DNA of 64,000 nt from Aliidiomarina shirensis (GCF_003987345.1 NZ_PIPP01000002.1:496001-560000), one strand, 5' to 3'; positions 43,549-54,150 are shown, counted from the first letter of the stretch. Translations and numbers: made by a program. Notes: generated by a model not told the origin, from the sequence alone.

Positions 43549-46383
43549 ATGGATAAAATAGAAGTTCGCGGTGCTCGCACCCATAATCTGAAAAACATCA
43601 ACCTGGAAATTCCGCGAGATAAGCTGGTGGTGATCACCGGGCTTTCCGGCTCAGGAAAATCATCGTTAGCATTTGATACCTTGTATGCGGAAGGCCAACG
43701 CCGTTATGTAGAATCACTTTCTGCTTACGCGCGCCAATTCTTGAGCCTTATGGAAAAGCCGGATGTTGATTCTATCGAAGGCCTTTCACCGGCCATTTCG
43801 ATTGAGCAGAAATCAACATCGCATAACCCGCGCTCAACCGTGGGTACCATCACCGAAATTTATGATTACCTGCGCCTTATGTTTGCGCGCATCGGCGAAC
43901 CACGCTGCCCGGACCATGATGTGGCATTAGCAGCGCAAACGGTATCGCAGATGGTAGACCAAGTGCTGGCACTGCCTGAAGGCAGTAAAATCATGTTGTT
44001 GGCCCCCATTGTTCAAGGCCGTAAAGGCGAACACCAAAAAACACTCGAAAACCTAGCAACGCAAGGCTACTTGCGAGCTCGTGTTGATGGCAATGTGTGC
44101 GATCTTAGCGATCCGCCTAGCCTAGAGTTACACAAAAAGCACAATATTGAAGTGGTTATCGATCGCCTTAAAGTGCGCCCAGGATTAGAGCAACGCTTAG
44201 CGGAATCCTTCGAAACCGCGCTAGAAATGTCCGGCGGTACGGCATTAGTGGTGCCTATGGACGACGCGGATAAAACCCCACCCATTATATTTTCGGCCAA
44301 CTTTGCCTGCCCACATTGTGGCTATAGCATGCAGGAACTCGAACCCCGTTTATTTTCCTTCAACAACCCAGCCGGGGCTTGCGGTTCTTGTGATGGTTTG
44401 GGTGTTGAGCAATATTTTGATGCCGATAAGTTAGTAGGTAACCCTGAGTTAAGCTTAACCGGCGGCGCAATTCGCGGTTGGGATAAACGTAACTTCTACT
44501 ACTACCAAATGTTGCGCTCGTTAGCCAAGCAGTTTGAATTTGATTTAAACGTGCCATTTCAAGAGTTACCTGAAGATATCCGCGAGCTGGTGTTACAAGG
44601 TTCCGGCACCACTGAAGTGAAATTTAATTACGTGAATGATCGCGGCGATACCGTGGTGCGCAAGCATCCTTTCGAGGGCATTATTCCAAACCTCCAGCGC
44701 CGTTATCGAGAAACTGATTCGGCCGCCGTGCGTGATGATTTATCCAAATATCTCACCACCAAGCCTTGCCGGAGTTGCCATGGCACACGGTTGCGCCAAG
44801 AGGCGCGTAACGTGTTTGTAAATGATACAACACTGCCGGAAATTGTAGAGCTAGCGATAGGCGATGCGTTGCAGTTCTTCACCGACATAAAGCTCACCGG
44901 CCAGCGCGAGAAAATTGCTGAAAAGATATTAAAGGAAATCAATGATCGCCTGCGTTTCTTAGTGAATGTTGGCTTGAATTACTTGAATTTATCTCGGAGC
45001 GCAGAAACGTTATCGGGCGGTGAGGCTCAACGTATTCGTTTGGCCAGCCAAATTGGTGCAGGTTTAGTGGGCGTGATGTATGTGCTTGATGAACCTTCTA
45101 TCGGTTTACATCAACGTGATAACGAACGTTTGCTTACTACCCTTTGCCACTTGCGCGATTTAGGCAATTCGGTGCTTGTTGTTGAGCATGATGAAGATGC
45201 AATTCGCGCTGCCGATTATGTAATTGATATTGGCCCCGGCGCAGGCGTTCATGGTGGTGAAATTGTAGCGCAAGGCACTTACGATGACATAGTGGCAAGT
45301 GAGGGTTCACTAACCGGTGATTACCTTTCTGGCCGCAAGCGTATTGAGATTCCGAAGAAGCGGAATAAACCCGGTAAAGAATGGCTGGAACTGAAAGGTG
45401 CACGTGGAAATAACTTAAAGAATGTTAATTTCAAACTGCCCATCGGTTTAATGACCTGTGTAACCGGCGTTTCTGGTTCTGGGAAATCAACCTTGGTGAA
45501 CGATACCTTGTTCCCACTTGCGCACCGTGAACTTAACGGCGCGACTACGGGCACCATAGCCCCACACGATAGTGTGCATGGTTTAGAGCTGCTGGATAAA
45601 GTTGTAGATATTGATCAAAGCCCTATCGGCCGCACACCGCGCTCGAACCCGGCTACCTACACCGGTATTTTTACACCGATCCGCGAGTTGTTCGCTGGCG
45701 TGCCCGAATCACGTTCGCGCGGCTACAAGTTAGGCCGCTTTAGTTTCAATGTGAAAGGTGGTCGCTGCGAAGCATGCCAAGGCGATGGTGTTATTAAAGT
45801 TGAAATGCATTTCTTACCTGATGTGTATGTACCTTGTGATGTGTGTAAAGGTAAGCGCTATAATCGCGAAACCTTAGAAATCCAATACAAGGGTAAAACC
45901 ATTGATGAAGTGTTGGAACTCACTGTAGAAGATGCGCGCGAGTTTTTCGATGCCATCCCTGCAATTTCACGCAAGCTACAAACCTTAATGGACGTTGGCC
46001 TTTCCTATATTCGTTTAGGCCAAGCCGCTACTACGCTATCAGGCGGTGAAGCACAACGGGTTAAATTGGCGCGTGAACTGAGCAAGCGCGATACCGGTAA
46101 AACATTATATATTCTTGATGAGCCTACCACCGGTTTGCATTTCCATGATATTCAGCAATTACTTACGGTATTGCACAGGCTACGTGATCACGGCAACACC
46201 ATTGTCATCATTGAGCACAATTTGGATGTTATCAAAACTGCAGATTGGATCGTTGATCTCGGCCCTGAAGGCGGTAGCGGTGGTGGCGAAATTCTCACTA
46301 CCGGAACACCTGAACAGGTTTGCGAATCAGAAGTTTCACACACCGCGCGCTTTTTAAAGCCGTTATTAGTGAAGCCGGAGTAG
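43549..46383 (+). CDS. uvrA: Excinuclease ABC subunit A
   Basis: 944 aa from the ATG at 43549, with AAGGA 6 bp upstream; the extension to 43363 is antisense to the MFS gene. Two ABC ATPase halves are visible: Walker [11 protein letters not shown] near residue 31 and [10 protein letters not shown] near residue 640, signatures [12 protein letters not shown] and [12 protein letters not shown], and zinc fingers [14 protein letters not shown] and [14 protein letters not shown]. It recognises bulky DNA lesions with UvrB and starts nucleotide-excision repair. The glutaminase gene follows after 3 bp. Confidence 0.97.
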   Translation: MDKIEVRGARTHNLKNINLEIPRDKLVVITGLSGSGKSSLAFDTLYAEGQRRYVESLSAYARQFLSLMEKPDVDSIEGLSPAISIEQKSTSHNPRSTVGTITEIYDYLRLMFARIGEPRCPDHDVALAAQTVSQMVDQVLALPEGSKIMLLAPIVQGRKGEHQKTLENLATQGYLRARVDGNVCDLSDPPSLELHKKHNIEVVIDRLKVRPGLEQRLAESFETALEMSGGTALVVPMDDADKTPPIIFSANFACPHCGYSMQELEPRLFSFNNPAGACGSCDGLGVEQYFDADKLVGNPELSLTGGAIRGWDKRNFYYYQMLRSLAKQFEFDLNVPFQELPEDIRELVLQGSGTTEVKFNYVNDRGDTVVRKHPFEGIIPNLQRRYRETDSAAVRDDLSKYLTTKPCRSCHGTRLRQEARNVFVNDTTLPEIVELAIGDALQFFTDIKLTGQREKIAEKILKEINDRLRFLVNVGLNYLNLSRSAETLSGGEAQRIRLASQIGAGLVGVMYVLDEPSIGLHQRDNERLLTTLCHLRDLGNSVLVVEHDEDAIRAADYVIDIGPGAGVHGGEIVAQGTYDDIVASEGSLTGDYLSGRKRIEIPKKRNKPGKEWLELKGARGNNLKNVNFKLPIGLMTCVTGVSGSGKSTLVNDTLFPLAHRELNGATTGTIAPHDSVHGLELLDKVVDIDQSPIGRTPRSNPATYTGIFTPIRELFAGVPESRSRGYKLGRFSFNVKGGRCEACQGDGVIKVEMHFLPDVYVPCDVCKGKRYNRETLEIQYKGKTIDEVLELTVEDAREFFDAIPAISRKLQTLMDVGLSYIRLGQAATTLSGGEAQRVKLARELSKRDTGKTLYILDEPTTGLHFHDIQQLLTVLHRLRDHGNTIVIIEHNLDVIKTADWIVDLGPEGGSGGGEILTTGTPEQVCESEVSHTARFLKPLLVKPE

Positions 46384-46386
46384 TTT

Positions 46387-47328
46387 ATGGAAGGTACCCC
46401 GCAACAACCGAAAAACTGTTCAAGCTTACTTGAAGAGTTAGTAGCGGAAGCACGTAAAGCATCACCGGGCGGCCAAGTAGCGGATTATATTCCGGCCTTG
46501 GCCCAAGTTGATGCCGATTGTGTAGGTATTGCGGTGGTTGAACTCGATGGCACGGTACATACCGCAGGGGATGCCAACGTACCTTTTTCGATTCAAAGTA
46601 TTTCAAAAATTTTTGGTTTGGCATTGGCCATGGATCGTATGGACGACACGCTCTGGGAACGTGTACGCATGGAGCCTTCTGGGCAAGCTTTCAATTCAAT
46701 TGTACAGCTTGAATGGGAGCATGGTATTCCGCGTAACCCCTTCATTAACGCCGGGGCTATTGTGGTGGCGGATGTGCTTACCAGCCGTTACTCCTCGAGT
46801 AAAACGGCATTTGTGCAATATGTACGGCAATTGTGCAGCAATGAAGCAATTCATGCCGACCACGACGTTTGGAACTCAGAGAAAGAACACGGAAATCGCA
46901 ATGCGGCACTAGCGTACTTGATGAAGAGCTTCGGCAACATTGATTCGAGCGTTCCGGAAGTGCTTGATCACTATTTCTTTCAGTGCTCAATTGCGATGAG
47001 CTGCGTTGATTTAGCGCGCAGCTTGGGATTTTTAGCAAATAAAGGGATACAGCCGGGCACTCAGCAACGTGTTTGCGATGCTCGCTCTGCTCATCGCATT
47101 AATGCTTTGCTTTCCACTAGCGGTATGTACGATCAATCGGGAGAATTTGCCTTTACCGTTGGTTTGCCGGCAAAAAGTGGTGTAGGTGGCGGTATTATTG
47201 CTGTGGTTCCCGATTATGGCGTTATATGCGCTTGGAGCCCACCGCTAAATCGTTTTGGTAACCCGGCTCGTGCTGTTGAGATGATCACTCAATTTGCGTT
47301 GCGTTTGGGGCTGTCTGTGTATCATTAA
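46387..47328 (+). CDS. glsA: Glutaminase (serine-type, GlsA family)
   Basis: 313 aa, normal for bacterial glutaminase (about 310). The catalytic SxxK is in PFSIQSISKIF (Ser71, Lys74). Conserved blocks include NPFINAGAIVVADVL, AYLMKSFGNID and GLPAKSGVGGGIIAVVPDYG. It hydrolyses glutamine to glutamate and ammonia. Only 3 bp separate it from uvrA, so the two are probably co-transcribed although unrelated in function. Its 3' end overlaps the convergent gene by 44 bp. Confidence 0.95.
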   Translation: MEGTPQQPKNCSSLLEELVAEARKASPGGQVADYIPALAQVDADCVGIAVVELDGTVHTAGDANVPFSIQSISKIFGLALAMDRMDDTLWERVRMEPSGQAFNSIVQLEWEHGIPRNPFINAGAIVVADVLTSRYSSSKTAFVQYVRQLCSNEAIHADHDVWNSEKEHGNRNAALAYLMKSFGNIDSSVPEVLDHYFFQCSIAMSCVDLARSLGFLANKGIQPGTQQRVCDARSAHRINALLSTSGMYDQSGEFAFTVGLPAKSGVGGGIIAVVPDYGVICAWSPPLNRFGNPARAVEMITQFALRLGLSVYH

Positions 47329-48112
47329 CATCATCGATTGCGAGCGTTAATGAGTAGCGCGCCAAGCTTTCTTGAATATCGGGCTCGCGAATAAGCGCAT
47401 AAATAATATCCATCAACTCCTGCTGAGAAATAGCGCTGTTTTCGCGCATAATAATTTGCGTTGTGTAAGTACCATCGGGGTCAGGCGCAGCATAAATACC
47501 ACTGATCAATTGCGGTTGTTCAACCTTTAACCAATTTACATATTCATCAGTGAGAATAGCAAACTTAATGCGTTGATTACGCAACATGGTAAGCACGGTT
47601 TGCTGCGAATCCGCTCGGTACATCATGTAATCGCGTTCCGATTTACCGGCGTCAATTTGGTATTGCGTAAAGTTATAATGATAGCCCACAACACCGCCAA
47701 GCCTATCTTCTGGTAACGGTTGCCAGTATTCGTTTTGTAGCGAATACATGCGATCGGAACCATGAATCAACGGAGGGGATGCAACATAGTTCATGTCAGG
47801 CTTCCAACCCCATATTTCTGATTCAAAAAATATCACATCACAACAACCTACATCGCTAATGGCTTCATAGCGTTCTTGCGGTCGTACTTCGCGAATTAAA
47901 AATTGATAGGTGCTTTGCCGTTCGTTTAGTTCGTGAACAAGGTCGCCAAGAAAGTGCTTGGGCATTCGCGATGAGTAATAAGGTGGGAATTCATAGGCGG
48001 CTACAAAAATGGGGATGGGTTCAATTTGGTTATCTTCCTCCACAGAAACTTCCTCGGCAGAAGCAGAACCAAGTAAGAAAGCAACACTAAAAGACCACCA
48101 CCATCGTTTCAT
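47285..48112 (-). CDS. Periplasmic solute-binding protein, family 3-like
   Basis: 275 aa with a short signal peptide (KRWWWSFSVAFLLGSASAEE). The segment IFVAAYEFPPYYSSRMPKHF, then FLGDLVHELNERQSTYQFLI, matches the N-terminal lobe of family 3 amino-acid-binding proteins; YRADSQQTVLTMLRNQRIKF and EPDIQESLARYSLTLAIDD fit the later part. No ABC permease or ATPase lies nearby, so it may be an orphan receptor or sensor-type protein. Its last 44 bp are antisense to the end of glsA. Ligand unknown. Confidence 0.75.
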   Translation of the reverse strand: MKRWWWSFSVAFLLGSASAEEVSVEEDNQIEPIPIFVAAYEFPPYYSSRMPKHFLGDLVHELNERQSTYQFLIREVRPQERYEAISDVGCCDVIFFESEIWGWKPDMNYVASPPLIHGSDRMYSLQNEYWQPLPEDRLGGVVGYHYNFTQYQIDAGKSERDYMMYRADSQQTVLTMLRNQRIKFAILTDEYVNWLKVEQPQLISGIYAAPDPDGTYTTQIIMRENSAISQQELMDIIYALIREPDIQESLARYSLTLAIDDVNDTQTAPNATQIE

Positions 48113-48130
48113 TTTATGTTTGCATTCCTA

Positions 48131-48170
48131 AAAAATGTAGCTGCGAAACCTTACAATAGGCTTCGCAGCC
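48131..48170 (-). terminator. Terminator after the AbgT-family gene
   Basis: On the minus strand GCTGCGAAGCC and GGTTTCGCAGC form a stem of about 11 positions with one mismatch around an 8-nt loop, followed after three bases by a run of six T. It separates the AbgT-family gene from the solute-binding protein gene. Confidence 0.72.
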
Positions 48171-48192
48171 ATTTCTTATATATGCCCTTAGG

Positions 48193-49800
48193 CTATTGCC
48201 CTATTGAGTAATAGGTTGCCGCTCCAGGGCCTACCGGAAGCCCAAATGCGAATACCCATAAGTAGAATAAGGTTACCCAACCAACAAAGAAAACCAAAGT
48301 GTAAGGTAACATCACCGAAATTAAGGTTCCTATACCGATATCTTTTTTATACCGCGCAGCTACTGCTAATATCAAGCCAAAATAACTCATCATTGGGGTA
48401 ATAATATTGGTTACGGAATCACCAATACGATATGCCGCTTGAATCAATTCTGGCGCGTAGCCAATTAGCATAAGCATGGGTACGAAAATTGGTGCCGTGA
48501 TAGCCCACTGCGCAGAAGCTGAGCCTAACATGAGGTTCACGAATGCACACATTAAGATAAAGAGCACAAATACCAGCGGCCCAGTTAGGTTTATCGCTTC
48601 TAAGAATGCCGCGCCATTAACCGCCATTATCGTGCCGAAATTGGTCCAGCCAAAGAATGCTACAAACTGAGCGGCAAAAAATACCAACACAATATATAGC
48701 CCCATGCTGCTCATTGTTTTCGACATTGCGTGAATAACATCAACATCATTGCGCATGGTGTGCGTTACACGACCATATACATAACCTGGAATTGCGAAGG
48801 TAATAAAGATATACACCACAATACCGTTTAAAAATGGTGAGCCCTTAACGCCACCTGTTTCTTGGTTTCGCAATACTCCCCACTCCGGCACTATGGTTAA
48901 TACTAATAAAGCTGCCAATACAAGGAAGGTTAAGCCAGCAAAGGCGAGCCCGCGTTTTTCCTGCGGTGCTAGCTTTTCCATTTTCACATTGCCATCGTCT
49001 TCGTAATCAGGATCCGCATCCGAGGGGTTATATTTTCCTAGCTTAGGCTCCACAATCTTCTCGGTTACAATTGCGCCCAAAGCGGCAATCAAGAAGGTAC
49101 TGGCAATCATGAAAAACCAGTTCGCCTCAGGGCCAACCACATAATCTGCATCCAGCAAGTTAGCCGCTTCCGTGGTAAACCCGGCGAGTAACGGATCCAC
49201 CGTACCGATGAATAGATTCGCACTATAACCTGCAGAAACACCGGCGAATGCCGCGGCTAGGCCAGCTAAAGGGTGACGCCCTAAAGAATGGAAAATCATG
49301 GCAGCGAGGGGCACTAGTACTACATAACCAAGCTCAGATGCAGTATTGGAAATAACACCAGCAAACACCACAACAATAGTAACCATGCGCGGCGATGCGC
49401 CCATGACCATGCCGCGCATCATCGCAGAAAGCATGCCAGAGCGCTCAGCCACACCAACACCTAAAATAGCAACTAGAACCGTTCCAAGCGGAGCAAAACC
49501 GGTAAAGTTAGTAACGAGGTTTGAAACCATCCAGCGTAGGCCTTCACCGCTCATCAGGCTATTTACGGTGATAATGACACCTTCGTTACCCGGCCGTGGG
49601 TCGGCAGCGCTGACACCAAAAAATGCCGCGATACCACTCGCAATAACCACGAATAAAGCAAACATTGCAAACAGTGTTACGGGATGTGGCAATAAATTCC
49701 CAAGCCATTCCACAGTATCGAGAAAACGAGTAAACCAACCACGTTGTTCACCATTATTTGGGCTATTCTGCTTGTTCTGCTTAGGTTGCGCAGCGGCCAT
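48193..49800 (-). CDS. AbgT-family transporter
   Basis: 535 aa, highly hydrophobic. It has the AbgT pattern: an N-terminal cytoplasmic stretch, then FLDTVEWLGNLLPHPVTLFA, AERSGMLSAMMRGMVMGASP, a central ASELGYVVLVPLAAMIFHSL and the C-terminal hairpin region GSASAQWAITAPIFVPMLML with YRIGDSVTNIITPMMSYFGL. Characterised members import p-aminobenzoyl-glutamate or export sulfonamides. It begins 11 bp after the second PepSY gene with AAGGAG upstream, so it is the last gene of that operon. Substrate is not deducible. Confidence 0.88.
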   Translation of the reverse strand: MAAAQPKQNKQNSPNNGEQRGWFTRFLDTVEWLGNLLPHPVTLFAMFALFVVIASGIAAFFGVSAADPRPGNEGVIITVNSLMSGEGLRWMVSNLVTNFTGFAPLGTVLVAILGVGVAERSGMLSAMMRGMVMGASPRMVTIVVVFAGVISNTASELGYVVLVPLAAMIFHSLGRHPLAGLAAAFAGVSAGYSANLFIGTVDPLLAGFTTEAANLLDADYVVGPEANWFFMIASTFLIAALGAIVTEKIVEPKLGKYNPSDADPDYEDDGNVKMEKLAPQEKRGLAFAGLTFLVLAALLVLTIVPEWGVLRNQETGGVKGSPFLNGIVVYIFITFAIPGYVYGRVTHTMRNDVDVIHAMSKTMSSMGLYIVLVFFAAQFVAFFGWTNFGTIMAVNGAAFLEAINLTGPLVFVLFILMCAFVNLMLGSASAQWAITAPIFVPMLMLIGYAPELIQAAYRIGDSVTNIITPMMSYFGLILAVAARYKKDIGIGTLISVMLPYTLVFFVGWVTLFYLWVFAFGLPVGPGAATYYSIGQ

Positions 49801-49811
49801 ACCGTTCTCCT

Positions 49812-50858
49812 TTAATTCTTCGGTTCCACTTGTTGTGGATTATTATCTTTTTCGGGCTCTGATTCGGGAGCTTCTGAATTCATCGTTTCAGCTTCTGATT
49901 CATCTAGAGCAGGTTCATTTAAATGTGTATCTTCCGATGTTCGCGTTTCGTGCCCTGTTGTTGCCTCATTGCTACTCAACGCTAATGCATCTATTGGCAT
50001 GCGTTTCGAGCGAAGCGAAGTATTGTACGGTAAACTAGCTCTGGCAACAAATGCCCCTTGCCACCATACGCGCACCAACATGACCACGCCCGTTAACACA
50101 AACCAAACGCTAAACAATCCAGCGGCGGCTATAAGAAGGTTATTGAAATCTCGCCCCCCACTGTAATCCATAAAGTGAAGGCGGTACATCCAATCGGCTA
50201 TTTTCCATGGATCGTTGCGATGTCCCAACATCTCCCCACTCGCTTGATCAACGTATACGCGTGTATTTAAATCATCGGCAAAATGCACTTCAAATCCTGG
50301 CCCTGCCCAACCCGGAAAAGCTGAGCTGCGGTGAATATCACGTATACCATTGAACATGCCTGAGCCACTGTATGAATCTACCGCTAAGCGTTGTGCAGTG
50401 ATAGCCGACGTTTGCCATCTATGCCCGGTTTCACCATCGAACCAAGCAACTGCATTACCATGAACATTCCGCCGGCTAGGATGCACTTCATGCCCTGGTT
50501 CAGGCGAAGGCACGTAGTAAACTTCAATACGCGGTGTGTCATCCAGTAGTGTTATAGAAACCGAACGAACATCACCAAGCCGCTCCAATTGAATATCGGG
50601 ATTAGTATAACTTTGCATGCTACTTAGTGGCTTGGCGGGTAAGGTATGCATATATTGGCTAGCGGTGAGTGCTTCGCGGCCCTGCCAACTGAAATAGAAC
50701 CCTGAAACGGTCCATATGATTACCTGAATAAACAAAATCAAACCTGCGCGCCGGTGCAAGCTGCTCAGAACCGAGATGGATAAGCTTTTTTTTAGCCAAC
50801 TTTGCCGAGTTGAGTTAACCGGAACCTCAGAGCGAGAAAGTGGATTTAATCGCGCCAT
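49812..50858 (-). CDS. PepSY-associated membrane protein (second of pair)
   Basis: 348 aa. Membrane segments are near residues 38-56 (RRAGLILFIQVIIWTVSGFY) and about 245-265 (LIAAAGLFSVWFVLTGVVML), with a periplasmic region carrying the PepSY-type DDLNTRVYVDQASGEMLGHR and RLHFMDYSG pattern. A long acidic tail (DTHLNEPALDESEAETMNSE and beyond) is unusual. The family includes proteins involved in iron-siderophore reduction and in peptidase inhibition. It overlaps the preceding PepSY gene by 13 bp. Function not established. Confidence 0.75.
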   Translation of the reverse strand: MARLNPLSRSEVPVNSTRQSWLKKSLSISVLSSLHRRAGLILFIQVIIWTVSGFYFSWQGREALTASQYMHTLPAKPLSSMQSYTNPDIQLERLGDVRSVSITLLDDTPRIEVYYVPSPEPGHEVHPSRRNVHGNAVAWFDGETGHRWQTSAITAQRLAVDSYSGSGMFNGIRDIHRSSAFPGWAGPGFEVHFADDLNTRVYVDQASGEMLGHRNDPWKIADWMYRLHFMDYSGGRDFNNLLIAAAGLFSVWFVLTGVVMLVRVWWQGAFVARASLPYNTSLRSKRMPIDALALSSNEATTGHETRTSEDTHLNEPALDESEAETMNSEAPESEPEKDNNPQQVEPKN

Positions 50859-51583
50859 AACCGCCTCCAGCGCCGTGATAGCAACTTCTGCGCCAACAAA
50901 CCGGTTCCCGACAATGCAATCAATAGTGTCATTATGGAAAAGAACTTAATCCAAGGCGTGGTAATATCAGAACGTTCATCGTAATCCATAATGTGCAGCA
51001 TCCACATAAAATCGAACACACGCCAAGCACTATGGCGTTTTGTTACCAAATCGCCAGTACCGTGAGCAAGATATAAGGTGGTGGCGCGGTGATCAGAAAA
51101 TTCAACTCGCCAAGCCGGTAAGTGAGCTGCACTCAATTCAGAGGGGGCTTCTTCGGTGAGCAATTGTATGGATGCTATTTCTGATTGCGTATTACCTTTT
51201 GGAGCATTGTAATATCGAACGGCTAGTTCTCGAATATCGTTCTCTGTGAGCGATACTGGAGAAAAATCATGAGCGTTTACTAACCGCTTTCCCGCGCTAT
51301 CGCTAATCACAAAGTTATACGTATATGAGCCATCTATATAGCGGTTGACCAACCGGGCTTCAGTTGCATTAGGGAAGGTACTGGTAAGGTTGGGAATTTT
51401 ATCTAAAAGTTGAAAATCAGATATTCGTTGGTCAGCTTGCTGAACCAAATGATCACCATGAATATATGGCAATTGCAGCACAACCATAAAGGCACCGGTA
51501 ATGCTCCAAATAATAAGCTGGATACCAAACAACAATGTTAGCCATCGATGGGTTTTGCGATTTTTTAGTGCTTTAAAGCGCAT
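50846..51583 (-). CDS. PepSY-associated membrane protein (first of pair)
   Basis: 245 aa: a basic N-terminus KALKNRKTHRWLTLLFGIQL leading into a membrane helix (WSITGAFMVVLQLPYIHGDH), a periplasmic domain with two PepSY-like segments (about 90-190, ending TLYLAHGTGDLVTKRHSAWR) and a C-terminal helix (FFSIMTLLIALSGTGLLAQK). It shares the HRW, LHIMDY and helix layout with the next gene, indicating an old duplication. First gene of PepSY-PepSY-AbgT. Upstream 51584-51745 shows no gene. Confidence 0.75.
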   Translation of the reverse strand: MRFKALKNRKTHRWLTLLFGIQLIIWSITGAFMVVLQLPYIHGDHLVQQADQRISDFQLLDKIPNLTSTFPNATEARLVNRYIDGSYTYNFVISDSAGKRLVNAHDFSPVSLTENDIRELAVRYYNAPKGNTQSEIASIQLLTEEAPSELSAAHLPAWRVEFSDHRATTLYLAHGTGDLVTKRHSAWRVFDFMWMLHIMDYDERSDITTPWIKFFSIMTLLIALSGTGLLAQKLLSRRWRRLWRD

Positions 51584-51745
51584 ATTTATTTGTTTTTATG
51601 GGCGAATGCGGAGGGTTCTTTTTAGCACGAAATGAAGCTAGATGGTAGTCAGATGGTGCTGTCCGAATGTTTGTTAGCCTGCTATTTTAAAAACATAAAT
51701 TACCTGGCCACTTATTTCGCTCTGTTATCGCCATTAATTAAAAGC

Positions 51746-51771
51746 AAAAAGGCCAGCGATATGCTGGCCTT
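51746..51771 (-). terminator. Terminator after the DUF4382 gene
   Basis: AAGGCCAGC and GCTGGCCTT pair perfectly around a 5-nt loop, with five A on the plus strand giving five U after the stem on the minus strand. Confidence 0.88.
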
Positions 51772-51793
51772 ATGAACTTCGATTGATAAATAC

Positions 51794-52771
51794 TTAATCT
51801 GTTGTGCCAATTACTATATTAACAGTACTGTCTGCCACAACTTCAATATTTTCATCGTAGAAAAATGCCAAATCTGTTTCTTCCTCGGCATCATCATCGA
51901 TATCGCAGGTTACACCGACTGTGTAATTGCCTTGCTCAACAAAGCCGATTGCAAAATCGTAACTTGCCGCCCCGTCATAATAAACGGCTGCGCTTGCGTA
52001 AGGACCGTTCTCGTCGTCGCTATTATCACTCATATCTTCCCGTGCAATATCATGACCTGCATACAAATAAACGGCCGCTACCGGCGTACCTAAATTATCT
52101 GGCGTTACGTTACAGCCATTCTCAAGCAGTAATGTCTCAGACACTTGGCTCTCAATATGACCCACTTCAGCATTATTGACCAATCGTAGCCCACGAGGCT
52201 TAAGTAGATAATGCTGTAAGCCCGGAGGTGCAACAACCGCTTTTCGTAAATCAAACTCTAGCGTGTAATTAAACGTTTGATTCGCAGTTAGTGTAACACC
52301 ATCTAAACGCAACTGATTTGAAGGAACACGTAGATCGTGAACAGTTCCATCCATTAATTCAATCTCACTACCGGATGCTATATCTAAACGAAGTTGACCA
52401 TAATTTCCCGCTGCAACCTCGGCACCGGAAACTAGATCTTCGGCGGCCGCACCCTGTAACGTGAGCAGGTCAACACCTTTTGTATTTGGAATGGGATTTC
52501 CTGAATCATCAACGCAAAGATCATTAGCGGCCACTGCGCCATTTTCGCCACCTACTTCAAAACGTTGAGCAGGTTGACCGTTACCCACAAGCTCAACGCT
52601 TGAAAAGCACACTAATACGCGAGCAGCTTGATCGACAGCTGCGTCACTGACACCCAAAGAAAATACTGCGGTATCATCACCGCTATCAGAAGAATTACAG
52701 GCGGCCAGCATAAAAGCACTTAGCGCAGTAATTGCCGACGCTTGCATAATACGATTTAATTTGAACTTCAT
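51794..52771 (-). CDS. DUF4382-like lipoprotein
   Basis: 325 aa with a lipoprotein signal ending LAAC (Cys25), then an Asp/Ser-rich stretch. The domain begins FSLGVSDAAVDQAARVLVCF, where DUF4382 proteins have a similar VTDAPVD...V motif, and continues with VDLLTLQGAAAEDLVSGAEV and YGQLRLDIASGSEIE. A second, shorter acidic beta domain (about 210-325) contains NCDIDDDAEEETD-like sequence. Expected to be anchored in a membrane facing the periplasm or cell surface. Function unknown. Single-gene unit with its own terminator; a possible -10 TATAGT is about 60 bp upstream of the start. Confidence 0.78.
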   Translation of the reverse strand: MKFKLNRIMQASAITALSAFMLAACNSSDSGDDTAVFSLGVSDAAVDQAARVLVCFSSVELVGNGQPAQRFEVGGENGAVAANDLCVDDSGNPIPNTKGVDLLTLQGAAAEDLVSGAEVAAGNYGQLRLDIASGSEIELMDGTVHDLRVPSNQLRLDGVTLTANQTFNYTLEFDLRKAVVAPPGLQHYLLKPRGLRLVNNAEVGHIESQVSETLLLENGCNVTPDNLGTPVAAVYLYAGHDIAREDMSDNSDDENGPYASAAVYYDGAASYDFAIGFVEQGNYTVGVTCDIDDDAEEETDLAFFYDENIEVVADSTVNIVIGTTD

Positions 52772-52919
52772 AACACCTTACCTTTTTATGAACCTTGAGT
52801 GCATAAATACTATATCTTGATTATGCTTCAGTTAAAGCGCCTGAAATTTAAAGTTGCTGTAAAGATAACGTGTGGTTGTATAAAGAAATTCTAAAAAGCG
52901 CATACAAAAATTAAGCAAT

Positions 52920-52943
52920 AAAAAAGGCGCCCTAAGGCGCCTT
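52920..52943 (-). terminator. Terminator after tuf
   Basis: AAGGCGCC and GGCGCCTT pair perfectly around a CTAA loop; on the minus strand several U follow. It closes the str operon directly after tuf. Confidence 0.92.
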
Positions 52944-52965
52944 CTTTTCGTGGTGTTATCTAAAA

Positions 52966-54150
52966 TTAATCAAGAATCTTAGATACAACACCAGCGCCTA
53001 CAGTACGGCCACCTTCACGGATTGCGAAGCGTAAACCGTCGTCCATAGCGATTGGTGCAATCAATTCAACTACGAATTTGATGTTGTCACCAGGCATTAC
53101 CATTTCTACGCCTTCTGGAAGCTCTACAGCACCCGTTACGTCAGTTGTACGGAAGTAGAACTGTGGACGGTAACCTTTGAAGAATGGCGTATGACGGCCA
53201 CCTTCTTCTTTGCTCAATACATACACTTCAGCTTCAAACTTAGTGTGTGGAGTGATTGAGCCTGGCTTCGCCAATACTTGGCCACGTTGAATATCTTCAC
53301 GCTTAGTACCACGTAACAACGCACCAATGTTCTCACCTGCACGACCTTCGTCAAGCAACTTACGGAACATTTCTACACCCGTTACGATAGTTTTCGTGGT
53401 GTCTTTCAAACCAACGATAGCTACTTCATCACCCGTGTTCACGATTCCGCGCTCTACACGACCGGTTACTACAGTACCACGGCCTGAGATTGAGAATACG
53501 TCTTCGATAGGCATCAAGAATGGCTTATCGATATCACGCTCTGGCTCTGGGATATACGTATCAAGCGCTTCTGCAAGCTCTAGAATCTTCTGTTCCCATG
53601 CTTCGTCGCCTTCCAACGCTTTCAACGCTGAACCTTGGATTACTGGCAAGTCGTCACCTGGGAAATCGTACTCTGATAAAAGTTCACGAACTTCCATCTC
53701 TACCAATTCCAACAACTCTTCGTCGTCTACCATGTCGCACTTGTTCATGAATACTACGATGAACGGTACGCCTACCTGGCGTGATAACAAAATGTGCTCA
53801 CGTGTTTGTGGCATTGGGCCATCGGTAGATGCTACTACTAAGATAGCGCCGTCCATTTGCGCAGCACCCGTGATCATGTTTTTCACATAATCCGCGTGAC
53901 CTGGGCAATCTACGTGTGCGTAGTGACGTGATGGAGTATCGTACTCTACGTGTGAAGTAGAGATGGTGATACCACGCGCTTTTTCTTCTGGCGCGTTATC
54001 AATTTGTGCGAAGTCACGAGCAGAGCCACCGTAGTGCTTTGCTAATACAGATGTAATCGCTGCAGTAAGAGTAGTTTTACCGTGGTCAACGTGACCGATA
54101 GTACCTACGTTTACGTGCGGCTTAGAACGTTCAAACTTTGCTTTAGCCAT
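52966..54150 (-). CDS. tuf: Elongation factor Tu
   Basis: 394 aa, identical in length to E. coli EF-Tu. GTP-binding motifs are [14 protein letters not shown] (about 18-31), [15 protein letters not shown] (about 80-94) and [10 protein letters not shown] (about 135-144); C-terminal [19 protein letters not shown] and [13 protein letters not shown] are as expected. It carries aminoacyl-tRNA to the ribosome. Last gene of rpsL-rpsG-fusA-tuf, 62 bp after fusA, with a terminator 23 bp past the stop. Confidence 0.98.
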   Translation of the reverse strand: MAKAKFERSKPHVNVGTIGHVDHGKTTLTAAITSVLAKHYGGSARDFAQIDNAPEEKARGITISTSHVEYDTPSRHYAHVDCPGHADYVKNMITGAAQMDGAILVVASTDGPMPQTREHILLSRQVGVPFIVVFMNKCDMVDDEELLELVEMEVRELLSEYDFPGDDLPVIQGSALKALEGDEAWEQKILELAEALDTYIPEPERDIDKPFLMPIEDVFSISGRGTVVTGRVERGIVNTGDEVAIVGLKDTTKTIVTGVEMFRKLLDEGRAGENIGALLRGTKREDIQRGQVLAKPGSITPHTKFEAEVYVLSKEEGGRHTPFFKGYRPQFYFRTTDVTGAVELPEGVEMVMPGDNIKFVVELIAPIAMDDGLRFAIREGGRTVGAGVVSKILD

